From contig NC_135556.1 of assembly GCF_964340395.1 (NCBI RefSeq), positions 13,026,410 through 13,038,909 on the forward strand: 12,500 bases of DNA, given 5' to 3'. The translations under genes and the position numbers were made by a program. Each line of letters opens with the position of its first letter. Position 1 is the first letter of the stretch. Below are positions 1 through 8,323 of this stretch, piece after piece. The notes beneath the pieces were generated by a model. That model saw only the letters and a program-made list of their open reading frames with translations. It ran no database searches and was not told the origin of the DNA. The stretch comes from Glandiceps talaboti (Eukaryota > Hemichordata > Enteropneusta > Spengelidae).

Positions 1-545
1 CCCTCCAGAGTGCCCAATAGACCCTCCTTAACTCTGACCTGACCAGCTCTAGAGTGCCCAATAGACCCTCCTTAACTCTGACCTGACCAGCTCTAGAGTG
101 CCCAATAGACCCTTCTTAACTCTGACCTGACCAGCCCTCTAGAGTGCCCAATAGACCCTTCTTAACTCTGATCTGACCAGCCATCTAGAATGCCCAATAG
201 ACCCTCCTTAACTCTGATCTGACCAGCCATCTAGAATGCCCAATAGACCCTTCTTAACTCTGACCTGACCAGCCCTCTAGAGTGCCCAATAGACCCTCCT
301 TAACTCTGATCTGACCAGCCATCTAGAATGCCCAATAGACCTTTCTTAACTCTGACCTAACCAGCCATCTAGAGTGCCCAATAGACCCTTCTTAACTCTG
401 ACCTAACCAGCCATCTAGAATGCCCAATAGACCCTTCTTAACTCTGACCTAACCAGCCATCTAGAATGCCCAATAGACCCTCCTTAACTCTGACCTGACC
501 AGCCATCTAGAATGTCCAATAGACCTTCCTTAACACTGACCTAGC
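1..545. repeat. 46/44-bp minisatellite, about 12 units, truncated by the window edge
   Basis: Units start with AGAGTGCCC or AGAATGCCC at 7, 51, 95, 141, 187, 233, 279, 325, 371, 417, 463 and 509. The first two steps are 44 bp and all later ones are 46 bp; the 44-bp units lack two bases before CTCT. Units 1 and 2 appear identical. The others differ at a few recurring sites (AGAGTG/AGAATG, CCTCC/CCTTC, GACCTG/GATCTG/GACCTA). The last unit is the most diverged (AATGTCC, TAACACTG) and decays into unique sequence near 545. The palindrome TCTAGA marks most unit junctions. Neither 46 nor 44 is a multiple of three and no frame stays open, so it is noncoding. The array continues to the left of the window. 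Confidence 0.97.
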
Positions 546-1769
546 CAAGTTGAATGCCATGCTTGGCCTCACCAATATAAAGATAGTGCAAGTGCTGAAG
601 AGAAAAGTGAAATTTGCAATGTACTATTATTGCACAGGATATAAAATTGTACATGTGAATATTTACCCTTTCTGAAGAAATGTTTTTCAAAAAATGCTCG
701 GGTTTTTTTCTGTCAGTTTGAAACTAATCCTGAGATGTTTTAGCTCAGATTTTAACCTCACACAGAATGACTGACTGGCATGTGTTTTCTTAAGAATACA
801 GAAATAAGCTAGTGTTTTTAAAATTAGAAGTACTTGGTATGTATATAGATTTTGTGCATCGCAGGCCACAGCAAGTTCAAAACCTACAGAATACATGGCA
901 ATACATGGTTTTACATGTTGTGTATTTTGACAGCTTTCAGACTACCTCTTTGTGAAACAAAAGTCAATATTTTCCAGGCAGTGAAAAACAATCCTATCGA
1001 AGCATTTCAGTATTTTGCCCCATGATATTTACCATACGTACTAGTGAGTCGTCAATGTCCCCACATCAACATCCACACAGACACATACATACATTGATAT
1101 CTAGGCTTTATTTTGATGCATCCTTCTAGTGAACCGCTGAAATTAGGCTGAAAACTTTCATCAGCACACACAGCCGTGAATGGGGTATTGTAGTCGAATG
1201 TAACAGGATGCCACTACAGGGACTCTCCACTTGTCTTGTGTTCACAACAAGGTGCAGAGTTTACCAATCTTTTGACAACACTACAATGAAGTAAAAAGTT
1301 TATCTTGGCCATCAGTTAAAATGCAGTTTGCTTACAAGAACAAAGACACATGATACATGGCCGGGTAGCTTGTCCACAGTATGTAAGCCCTAGCATAGTA
1401 TGTATTATGCTTTCAACTAGAATGCCGTCAAAAAAATAAAACATGTGTACTTGTGACCCAATGTTTGAACAGCAAAGCGCAAAAATTCTTGTCTGGTTTC
1501 TAAGCAGTCTTGTGATTTTTTGGTCATGTACAGGCATGAAAACAGTGTTTCAGTATACCAGTGGCTTTTGGAAAGCATAGCTGTTTGCAGAAGTGTTTTT
1601 AAAAGCCAGGTTTCAATCCCAGGTTCTCACATTAGTATTATCTTGACAGTGGGGGCCATCAGGATTACAGTCTCTGCCTGACAACTTTGTTCAACAAAAA
1701 CATGTGTTAAAGTCAGTCAGCATCCAGTGAAAAAAATTATCACCAGTTGTGTTAGTAATCCTAATACCT

Positions 1770-1773
<4 letters not shown>
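546..1773. other. Noncoding stretch, no recognisable gene
   Basis: This is AT-rich, CpG-poor sequence with many stops in all frames. The longest open frames (about 70 codons, on the minus strand at 687-896 and 1316-1537) have no recognisable protein features and no convincing splice sites. A tRNA B-box-like string, GGTTTCAATCCC, lies near 1609 and is too degenerate to call. I see nothing else to annotate. It is probably intron or intergenic DNA. Confidence 0.6.

Positions 1774-1862
<89 letters not shown>
1774..1862. repeat. (AT)n microsatellite, 89 bp
   Basis: This is an uninterrupted alternating A/T run of about 44 dinucleotides, introduced by CTATAC and ended by TAGCTG. Such a run is self-complementary and can extrude a cruciform. 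The absence of any interruption suggests a young, length-variable locus. A minus-strand frame across it reads as an alternating Tyr/Ile protein, which is a by-product of the repeat. Confidence 0.98.
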
Positions 1863-1863
<1 letters not shown>

Positions 1864-2655
1864 CTGTGTTGTCAAAGACATGTAAAATGCAAAGTAACAT
1901 ATCCGGAGAATTTCAAAATTAGCACAACATACTTTTTTTGTGATTAGAGTAAAATTCTAAATAGAAGAATCTGAAATAACATGTATGTTGTTCAATCTCA
2001 AGTAATCGGCAAAATATTTCGACTTTAATTCTTGTCAACATTCATTTTGACAAATGCCATGTTTATCCATTGAATACAAGTAATCGTCAATGTTGAATAA
2101 TAATTTTCATATTACTGCAAATAAAGAGATTCTTTATCATGAAAATAGTCAATATGCAAGTGGGCTTTGAAATGTGTCTGTCAAATGCAGCTTAAGTTGA
2201 AATTTCACCCTTCATAGATTTAAAATGTCACCTGCTGAATTCAGGTACTCACAGAAATTCTCCTGCATTGGACCATTTATCAATTGCAAATGGCAGGAAT
2301 TACCTACAACCTCCTAGGCAGGTCTAGTATCATTATTAATTGTATCTGTAGAAAGTCTAAGTACATTTCTATTAGTTTGGTAGCAGCACACATTACAATA
2401 AAAAATAAAATGGAATTTGTTGAGTGACGCTGAACAAGTGTGTAAACATAAATATTGTATTAGTAAGGTGTTTGTTAGTTTCTTAATTCAAAAGTTATTT
2501 TGATAAAGTGACCAACGTCCTTAATTACACTAGTTTAGTTATTACTTATTATAAACCTTTGGAGACTGCTTTTGGATATATGGAAGTAAATATTGGGGTA
2601 GGGTAGAATATGGCAGGGTAGGGTACGTAGATAGGCTGATCGGTCATTCTGTCGG
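1863..2655. other. Noncoding AT-rich stretch
   Basis: No open frame or splice-bounded exon could be supported here. The only local structure is a G-run cluster at 2595-2623 (GGGGTAGGG, then GGGTAGGG), listed separately. The rest looks like intron or intergenic sequence. Confidence 0.55.
2595..2623 (+). other. Four G-runs, possible G-quadruplex
   Basis: Runs of at least three G lie at 2595-2598, 2601-2603, 2616-2618 and 2621-2623. They form two GGGTAGGG-like pairs separated by 12 bases. The short TA loops and one long loop are compatible with a G-quadruplex on the + strand. The unit resembles telomeric DNA only loosely and is not an array. Confidence 0.35.
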
Positions 2656-2659
2656 TCAG

Positions 2660-3100
2660 TTTTAAATTGATATGTAGTGCATGGTCACCCAAAAGAGACA
2701 GTGTCATCACCAATAACCAAAGCATGTCATCATTTCAACATGTCCTTGCCCTCAGAATAACTATGGAGCCCTTTCTTATTACATATTTATTCTACTGGCA
2801 TTGTCATGTCAATCTGTTTTGCACCTCAGGTGTCCACTGTACTTGATTGCCAATTGATATAGATGCATATAGGTGATCAATGTACCAAACACGTTTCAAC
2901 ATTTCAGCCATGTATTGTACAAGTCCTTGCCCTCAGAATGTACCTATTGGGGTTCGTTCTCCTTGTATTCAATTGGACCGAGATGTCCAGCATGATAATT
3001 TGAACATCAGTTGTGATACGTACGTGTCGATCCACTGTTTGTAAAACTTTGGAGTGATATGAAATTGATATGCTGTGGTCAATGTACCCAAAGTATGTCA
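2660..3100. repeat. Degenerate tandem family, unit about 190 bp, left block
   Basis: Three landmarks recur in the same order. The first is AAATTGATAT followed by a GGTCAA/GGTCAC string, at about 2664, 2852 and 3062. The second is TCCTTGCCCTCAGAAT, at 2742 and 2923. The third is CACCTCAGGTGTCC, at 2822, with a weak match (GAGATGTCC) near 2980. The landmark spacings are about 180 to 210 bp. Units are heavily diverged with indels, so this is an old array or a set of nested copies of one element. Matching pieces recur at 3586-3810. There is no open reading frame or obvious terminal inverted repeat. Confidence 0.65.
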
Positions 3101-3140
3101 CATCAGTGTCCCCAAAAGGGCCTCCACCTCACATTTCACT

Positions 3141-3186
3141 ACCCCCCCCACCCCACCCCCCACCCCCCCACCCCCCCCCCCCCCCC
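3141..3186. repeat. C-rich tract, (C)4-16 separated by single A residues
   Basis: Runs of 4 to 16 C are separated by single A bases. The last run, 16 C, ends at 3186 before ATCGT. The minus strand is therefore a series of long G-runs with one-base loops, the arrangement most favourable to a G-quadruplex. The + strand frame through it gives a proline run and is not evidence of coding. Confidence 0.95.
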
Positions 3187-3585
3187 ATCGTAAAAACTAT
3201 GTACTTGACCCCTCTATCATCCAAGACTGCCAAATATCTGGCTTAGGAAAACGTTCATCCTATACTGACGTACACACAATGTCAATTTTATATGGTCAAC
3301 ACGTTGAGCACAAAGACAAACCAGTCATCAGTGAACAAAACCTGATATGATGTGATCATTCTAAATTTTTAGGCCTGAGAAAATGTAGCTACACCTTGCA
3401 GACTGATTTTAGATAGTATCAGTTAATTATTTTACATAAATTATGAAAATAAAATAAAAAGTAAAAATATGTGTTGCCAACAGTTTATTAGTAGTTCACC
3501 AAGTCACATTTTTTCTAGCCAATTAGAATATTCATTGCATTTGGCAAATTGGCGAGTAGGTAACAGGAGCCCGTACCATTATGTT
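3187..3585. other. Noncoding spacer between two blocks of the 190-bp family
   Basis: Sequence here is mostly unique and AT-rich, with an A-rich run near 3445-3470. A short + strand open frame crosses from the C-rich tract to 3350, but it begins inside the repeat family and has no splice support. Confidence 0.45.
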
Positions 3586-3810
3586 AACATTGTGCAAGTC
3601 TTTGCCCTTAGGGTGTATACCTTTTGGATGTGTTTGTGGCATTGCCACGTCTGTCAATTGCACTTCAGGTGTCCCCCGCTGCTAAGTAAAAACTTGATTG
3701 ATATGAAATTGATATCCTGTGGTCAATTTAGCAAACCTGTGTTACAGCATTGTAACTAGAGTGTCTGAACATCTTATAGTCATGTATTGTACAGGACCTC
3801 GTCCTTATAG
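3586..3810. repeat. Degenerate tandem family, unit about 190 bp, right block
   Basis: The landmarks of the left block recur. GCAAGTCTTTGCCCTTAG is near 3594, CACTTCAGGTGTCC is at 3661, and GATATGAAATTGATAT is followed by CCTGTGGTCAAT at 3699 (compare 3056, where the two strings differ by very few bases). CATGTATTGTACAGGACC is at 3781 (compare 2910). The spacing between the two TTGCCCT-type landmarks, about 3596 and 3792, is close to 196 bp. Short + strand open frames here (3469-3759 and 3719-3913) run through repeat sequence and are not supported as exons. Confidence 0.65.
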
Positions 3811-4784
3811 AAAAAGAAGCGTCTTTAAACCCGACTTCCCAGGAGAATTTGCAGTGTCATTCATTGTCAATGGAAAATCCCCCTTTTGTGAAATGTTGGT
3901 GCAGGGACAATAACCGTAGCAACCTTGCCCATACCACACCCAATGCTAGGCACCCTGCAGTTTCCACAACTATTCATTGGACATGTGTTTGATGAGTAAA
4001 GGTGAAAGGTATGTCTGTTACGGTGATGTTTTATAACAAATTCAACTCACAGGTTAAACAATAACTTGTATCAGTCAGGTTGTAACTTTCTTAATCCTCT
4101 GAAATATGCTTATGTACACCTAAATCATCCACAGTGTGACTAATGAAAGGTGTATCTGCTGAGAAAGGTAAACATGTCAACTAGCAAAATAGAACAGTGC
4201 TACTTAGTAATCACTAAAAACAACTTTACTTTTCAGATTATTTTTTTGTCATATGTACCTTGGGCTGGGTCATGTAAAAGATATTAGAATTAGCACCACA
4301 CACTTTTATTAAAGTTAGTATGTTGAGATCCAGGTGCAGTCTACCAGTTGATTTTCTTAAATCTTTTGAAAAAGCAAAACAACTGTTAATAGAGTATGTT
4401 GACATACTTTTTGGTTTTATTGTTGATTAAAGGAAAATTGAAAGCTGTTAATGTATGTCCTCCCACTGCAACATTTCACAAAGTCCCCTCCCACTGAAAA
4501 AAAAACTGTGTACCAACAGCTTTTCACGAGAACAGCTTCATTGGCTTCACCTGGAGATATCGATAAATAGGTTGCAATAGATCGATTATAGTTTGAACGT
4601 GGCTGCAAATTTAGGGGAAAAGTGAACTGTCAAGTATTGATTGCAGGAAGGAAAGTGAGAGAAACCTAAATTTGAATATTGTTGTCAGTCTCTCGCCATG
4701 AAATAGACTTTTAAATCAAAGGCCAAGTTTGTTGGGGTCAAAGTGAAGATCAAAGTTAGGCTTTGTATGTAACAATCACAAAGT
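3811..4784. other. Noncoding stretch, no recognisable gene
   Basis: I see no supported exon. The first 100 bases stay open in one + frame up to the TAA at 3911-3913, but that frame starts within the repeat family and lacks an acceptor/donor pair. The rest is AT-rich with frequent stops. Confidence 0.5.
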
Positions 4785-5165
4785 GATACTCAATCCAGAC
4801 TTTGGTTACTAAATTGTAAGTGAATCTTCTAAAGAGTCAAAATCCAGCCTTTGGGTACTAAATTGCAGGTCAAATTTATTTAGGGTCAAATTTGGGCAGG
4901 GTAGTATTCTCTCACTATAATGGCAATATAGAAAGAGGTCATTGATCTAGACTTGAGGTACAAAATTGTTCAAGGTCAAGTTTAAAAAGAATTGAATTTA
5001 GGCAATGCAGATTCCACTACCCCGAGAAATCGAGAAAAGATCCTTGATCCAAACTCTGGGTTCTAAATTGTAGGTCAAGTTTACATAGGGTCAGTTGAAG
5101 GTCACTTATGTGGTCTGAAGTGTATGTGACAACTGGAATCCTAGATCCAGATTATATATAGTTGT
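4785..5165. repeat. Degenerate tandem array, unit about 103 bp, with AGGTCA-like half-sites
   Basis: The core reads ATCCAGACTTTGGGTACTAA, then ATTGTAGGTCAAGTTTA, then AGGGTCA. The ATCCAG-type anchor occurs at 4793, 4842, 4945 (ATCTAG), 5047 (ATCCAA) and 5155, giving steps of 49, 103, 102 and 108 bp. Most units carry AGGTCA or GGGTCA strings, including TCAAGGTCA at 4970-4978. A single related fragment seems to lie near 9290-9336 (TTTCAAGGTCAAGTTTA). No frame is open across the units. This is probably an old noncoding tandem repeat or relics of a dispersed element. Confidence 0.65.
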
Positions 5166-5373
5166 AACTCTTAGACCAACCCTGTAGTGGTCTAGTTTGA
5201 AGTATTAATGGCTTCATTAGGTCAATACGTACGACACCCTGCAACAACCTTTGTTGACACTCAGGAATGAGCCGCTGGTATATTAAACTGAAGCTACCTT
5301 CCTGCAGTAATGCAATGAAAACATCAATGTAGAGAAATTGTCAAAAGTGCCCAAGTTAGCTTGACTTCATTAT
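5166..5373. other. Short noncoding spacer
   Basis: This is unique sequence between two arrays. It contains only a small hairpin, CAACAACCTTTGTTG, near 5243. No gene is seen. Confidence 0.45.
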
Positions 5374-5390
5374 GATGATGACAACGAGGA

Positions 5391-5441
<51 letters not shown>

Positions 5442-5582
5442 TGACAACTATGGTAAAGTTGACAACGATGATGGTAAGGATGGTGATTAGGATGAAGATG
5501 ATGATGATGACAAAGATGGCGATAATGATGATGACAACAACAATGGCATTGATGACAATGATGGTGATGATGAGAAGGATGA
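5374..5582. repeat. Compound GAY trinucleotide microsatellite with a pure (GAC)16 core
   Basis: The pure (GAC)16 tract covers 5392-5439 and is flanked on both sides by interrupted GAT/GAC/AAC triplets, mostly to the right. Read in the GAC frame it would give an Asp-rich peptide that ends at a TAG near 5488. The other frames give Thr/Met runs (+ strand) and Val/Ile runs (- strand). No acceptor or donor frames it, so it is best taken as a noncoding microsatellite. The pure core suggests recent expansion within an older degenerate GAY tract. Confidence 0.93.
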
Positions 5583-7376
5583 TCGTTCTATTCACCCCCT
5601 CTCTCTCTGTCTCTGTGAATAATGCAGTTTTCTAAACTAACCCTTATGCATGACTTTCTTAACCAGAGGCCAACTTTCTATTGGGTCAGATTTCCTCCTT
5701 AAAGCTGACATGATCTCCTATATCATATTGTTGTTAGATATTTTAGTCCCCATTACATGCCAAATTGACTTCTGACATGTCATTAGACAGGACTTAACTT
5801 GTCAAACTTGTTCTAAATATAGTTTGACCTGACCTTATCGACAGTACAGTATTATACTTTCACCACTCACAACCATCAATCTCGTATTTCTGTATGGCTG
5901 ATGGTCACCCAGTCACATTTGTCTCTTCCGTTAGACACACTCTCTCACATCTTGTCCTCCACTGGACACCTCATTCACATTTTGTGTTCTGACATCTGTA
6001 CACATTTTGTTTTCGGTGATTGGCTGACCTTTTTCCCTAAATTTGTTCCTCGTCTTTCATACAAAGTTTGAAACAAAACTCTTGAAAGAGTTTAAAATCT
6101 TTAATCAGAAATATTTAACAGTATAGGGTATATGAGAATGTTCGCTGACAAAGCCGGGTTTATTGTTGTATGTTCCTGACAGTGCTGATGTGAAGACATT
6201 AGCAAAAATTTTGGAGTCACTTTCATTTTTTTTCCTTTGTATATAACTTGTCATTTATAAGTAGAGTGTGTATTGAATAGGACAGAGGAATGAAGTGTAG
6301 AATTCGTTAGGGGTGAATGTTTATGGACTTAAATGTGTTCATATACACCCCTGGCAATGTTGATGAGAAATCAGCATAAATTTGAGATTCCAAATTTTTT
6401 TTTGACTCATGTGAGTGGGAATTTTCATTTGTAAAAGTGCAAGGTATTTTGCTTTAAGGCGGCGAAGTGGACCTTTGTGAGAATCATTGTTGCTAAGACT
6501 TTAAAGTGAAAGTTACGTGCTTTGACTATTGTTACATTTCTATATAATGTGTCATTTACGTGATGAGACATTACTGTCCGTCCAATTCATTCATCTTGCG
6601 ACATTTTGTTGACTGTAGTCCCAATGTAGGTTTCCAGGTCATAGGACATATACCACACAGGTGGCTGTAGTGTTATCACTGATAATTTGATGAAGTGAGA
6701 CATGCACCATTTAGTCTGTAACTAATAGATTAGAAGAGCATATTCTACTGTTAAAGTCGATGTGTTTACACACGGGCTATAGTGAAACGAGAAAAAAATA
6801 TGACCAAATTTACATGTGGTTGTCTGTTGTCTAGTCATGCATATATATTATGGGTTGTTCCCTGGTAAAATGCCAGGAAAAGTTTTTTGTAGATTTTACC
6901 AATACCGAGGGGTAAGTCATAAAAAAAGGACAGAGTATATCGATCATGATGTATTATAGACACTGTGAAAGAGATAAATTATTGTCACGTCCCAAGAGAA
7001 CTGAGATTTAGGAAGTTTTGTCAATGGAGACTTTTTAGGTTACCATTCTCTCACGCTGTTGTTCTAAGATATTTTTCTAGAATTTTCGATTTTTGCTGAC
7101 CTAGGTCTTTTAAGTTTTTGTTTAAAGATGAGTTTGTTTTCATGTTTTTGAAGACGCTTGTGACAGTCGTGAGGGTAAATTATACATTGTACTTTAGTAA
7201 CTGTCCTACATTTTGACAAAGACGCACAGTACCCATTCTAGTGGAGTTCAAAGGTCAACAGACTTGATACAGTATGCTCTAATTGTGCAAGGTGTGTGAA
7301 CATCATCTGTCTTGTCACTTCTGTGAATGTATCTGTAAACCTACCGCATACTCAGAAAGCAGTAAATCAAAATTAT
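5583..7376. other. Noncoding stretch with minor repeats and hairpins
   Basis: No exon can be supported. A weak tandem array is listed at 5913-6016. Small inverted repeats are AAACTCTTGAAAGAGTTT at 6076-6093 (8-bp arms) and TGGTAAAAT at 6863-6871 with its exact complement at 6893-6901. Sequence is AT-rich with T-runs and few CpG. If the gene at 7757 is real, this is its last intron, though an unrecognised exon inside cannot be excluded. Confidence 0.5.
5913..6016. repeat. Weak tandem repeat, period about 25-32 bp
   Basis: TCACAT-type starts followed by T/G-rich sequence and then GACAC or GACATC recur at 5913, 5945 and 5975, with a shorter step to ACACATTTTGT at 6000. The match is loose, so this may be chance low complexity. 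Confidence 0.35.
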
Positions 7377-7715
7377 ACCAGATGTGCCAATTCAGATATT
7401 TACATATTAGGCCAAAATTTGCATTAATTAGTTAGACATAGGCAAATGAATTTTTGGGTTGCAATTATCTTTTACTTATAGTGTGTAAAGCAATAACTTT
7501 AAAATTACACCACTTATGCAAATTCAATTTTTGCATATTAGGTAACAATTTGCATTAATTAGCTGGCCGTGTGTAAATGAATTTGGGGTTGTGATCGATT
7601 ATCTTTACTTATATTGTGTAAACCAATTAATCAGAACTATACCAGATATGCAAATTCAAATTTTGCATATTAGTTGAAAATTTGCATTAATTAGCTAGCC
7701 AGATGTAATTGATTA
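7377..7715. repeat. 132-bp tandem repeat, about 2.6 copies, ending near a splice acceptor
   Basis: Copies start with ACCA at 7377, 7509 and 7641, exactly 132 bp apart; the third stops near 7715. Each copy has the order ATGCAAATTC (or variant), TTGCATATTAG, ATTTGCATTAATTAG, then GTGTAAA..AAT. Two strings, ATGCAAAT and ATTTGCAT, are the POU octamer and its complement, and TAATTA is a homeodomain-type core. The first copy is the most diverged in its opening bases (ATGTGCCAATTC). Copies 2 and 3 agree well over 75 bp. The array lies inside the putative last intron, roughly 40 bp before the acceptor at 7756. Confidence 0.85.
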
Positions 7716-7756
7716 TGTATGGAATTGATTTTTCCTCTATTTTTTAAATCTTTCAG

Positions 7757-7924
7757 GTCAAAGATGTAGCAAATAACTTCAGTGAGACACTAAAAGCAGC
7801 GGAAAATGCCAGTGGGAAGAGTTTGAATGACCCAAGTATGAAACAGCTCCTGAAGGAAGCCCAGAACATGGCAGCAATACTGTCAGCAATGATGAGGACT
7901 CTCAGAATACTAGTCATCAGATAA
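7757..7924 (+). CDS. Terminal coding exon: C-terminal 55 residues of an unidentified helical protein
   Basis: The exon starts after a good 3' splice site: the pyrimidine-rich run 7728-7754 (TTTTTCCTCTATTTTTTAAA, then TCTTTC) is followed by AG at 7755-7756. Only one of the three frames stays open, and it starts in phase 0 with GTC AAA GAT. It gives 55 codons and then TAA directly followed by TGA. The peptide begins VKDVANNFSETLKAAENASG, continues through LNDPSMKQLLKEAQ and NMAAILSAMMRTLR, and ends ILVIR. It reads as two amphipathic helices split by a Gly/Asn-Asp-Pro turn, with the second helix Met/Leu-rich, as at the end of a helical bundle or coiled-coil protein. There is no signal peptide or catalytic motif. 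I do not recognise the family. A resemblance to vinculin/talin-like bundles is general only. Upstream exons were not found in the window, so the last intron may exceed 7 kb or the gene may start elsewhere. An internal Met start is unlikely because the frame is open right back to the acceptor. Confidence 0.7.
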   Translation, partial: VKDVANNFSETLKAAENASGKSLNDPSMKQLLKEAQNMAAILSAMMRTLRILVIR

Positions 7925-7951
7925 TGACTAATATGGGCAAATTAGGATCAT

Positions 7952-8033
7952 ATGGCACCGTTTCAACCAATCAGAAGCATTACATTTACCCTTATTATTT
8001 ACATGTTAAATCTGATTGGTGAAAGGACTGCCA
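7952..8033 (+). other. Fold-back hairpin in the putative 3' UTR
   Basis: The left arm TTTCAACCAATCAGA (7961-7975) pairs with TCTGATTGGTGAAA (8011-8024), with one unpaired A. An outer TGGCA (near 7952) pairs with TGCCA (8029-8033). Possible further pairing is GCAAATT (7937-7943) with AATTTGC (8037-8043). The loop is about 35 nt. It may be an RNA structure or the remains of a small palindromic element. Confidence 0.65.
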
Positions 8034-8301
8034 TCAAATTTGCATTTTTGTAAGTTGAAAATTTTCAGTGATTTTTACATCAAACCTATGCAATTTGAAT
8101 CATTTGTTTTATAGTAAAACATATCAGTGATAAATTCTCTGTGTTGTCTCTGATTAGTCATGTTTGCAATTTGTGAAATTTGGCATCAGTTTTAATATAG
8201 GTTTCTGTTGGACCAAAAGGAAACCTTGATAACACAATATTTTGAAATCGAAATGTTGGTTGTGAAACTGCAGCGACATGTCCAATGTATAAAACCTCTT
8301 T

Positions 8302-8307
8302 AATAAA
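8302..8307 (+). terminator. Candidate poly(A) signal AATAAA
   Basis: This is the first canonical AATAAA after the stop codon at 7922, some 380 nt downstream, with GTGTT shortly after. A second AATAAA at 8609-8614 lies inside the MITE and could serve as a backup signal. Confidence 0.5.
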
Positions 8308-8323
8308 TCACTTCCGTGTTATA

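Noticed and set aside
1-545. CRISPR-like regular repeat
   Set aside because: The repeats are head-to-tail with no unique spacers, and the surroundings are animal-type DNA. It is a minisatellite.
1555-1640. tRNA-derived SINE head (B-box-like GGTTTCAATCCC)
   Set aside because: The B box has an extra base, no convincing A box or cloverleaf is present, and no 3' tail or target duplication was seen.
1691-1900. Minus-strand Tyr/Ile repeat peptide
   Set aside because: It is a translation of the (AT)n tract.
2595-2623. Interstitial telomere repeat
   Set aside because: There are only two GGGTAGGG pairs, not TTAGGG arrays.
3075-3350. Plus-strand 91-codon proline-run frame
   Set aside because: The frame is opened by the C-rich tract and starts inside a repeat unit.
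3719-3913. Plus-strand 64-codon frame with a protein-like tail (FKPDFPGEFAVSFIVNGK)
   Set aside because: Its first part is a copy of the 190-bp repeat family, no splice sites frame it, and the length is within chance.
5356-5635. Open frames giving poly-Thr/Met (+) and poly-Val/Ile (-) peptides
   Set aside because: They are translations of the GAC/GAY microsatellite in other frames.
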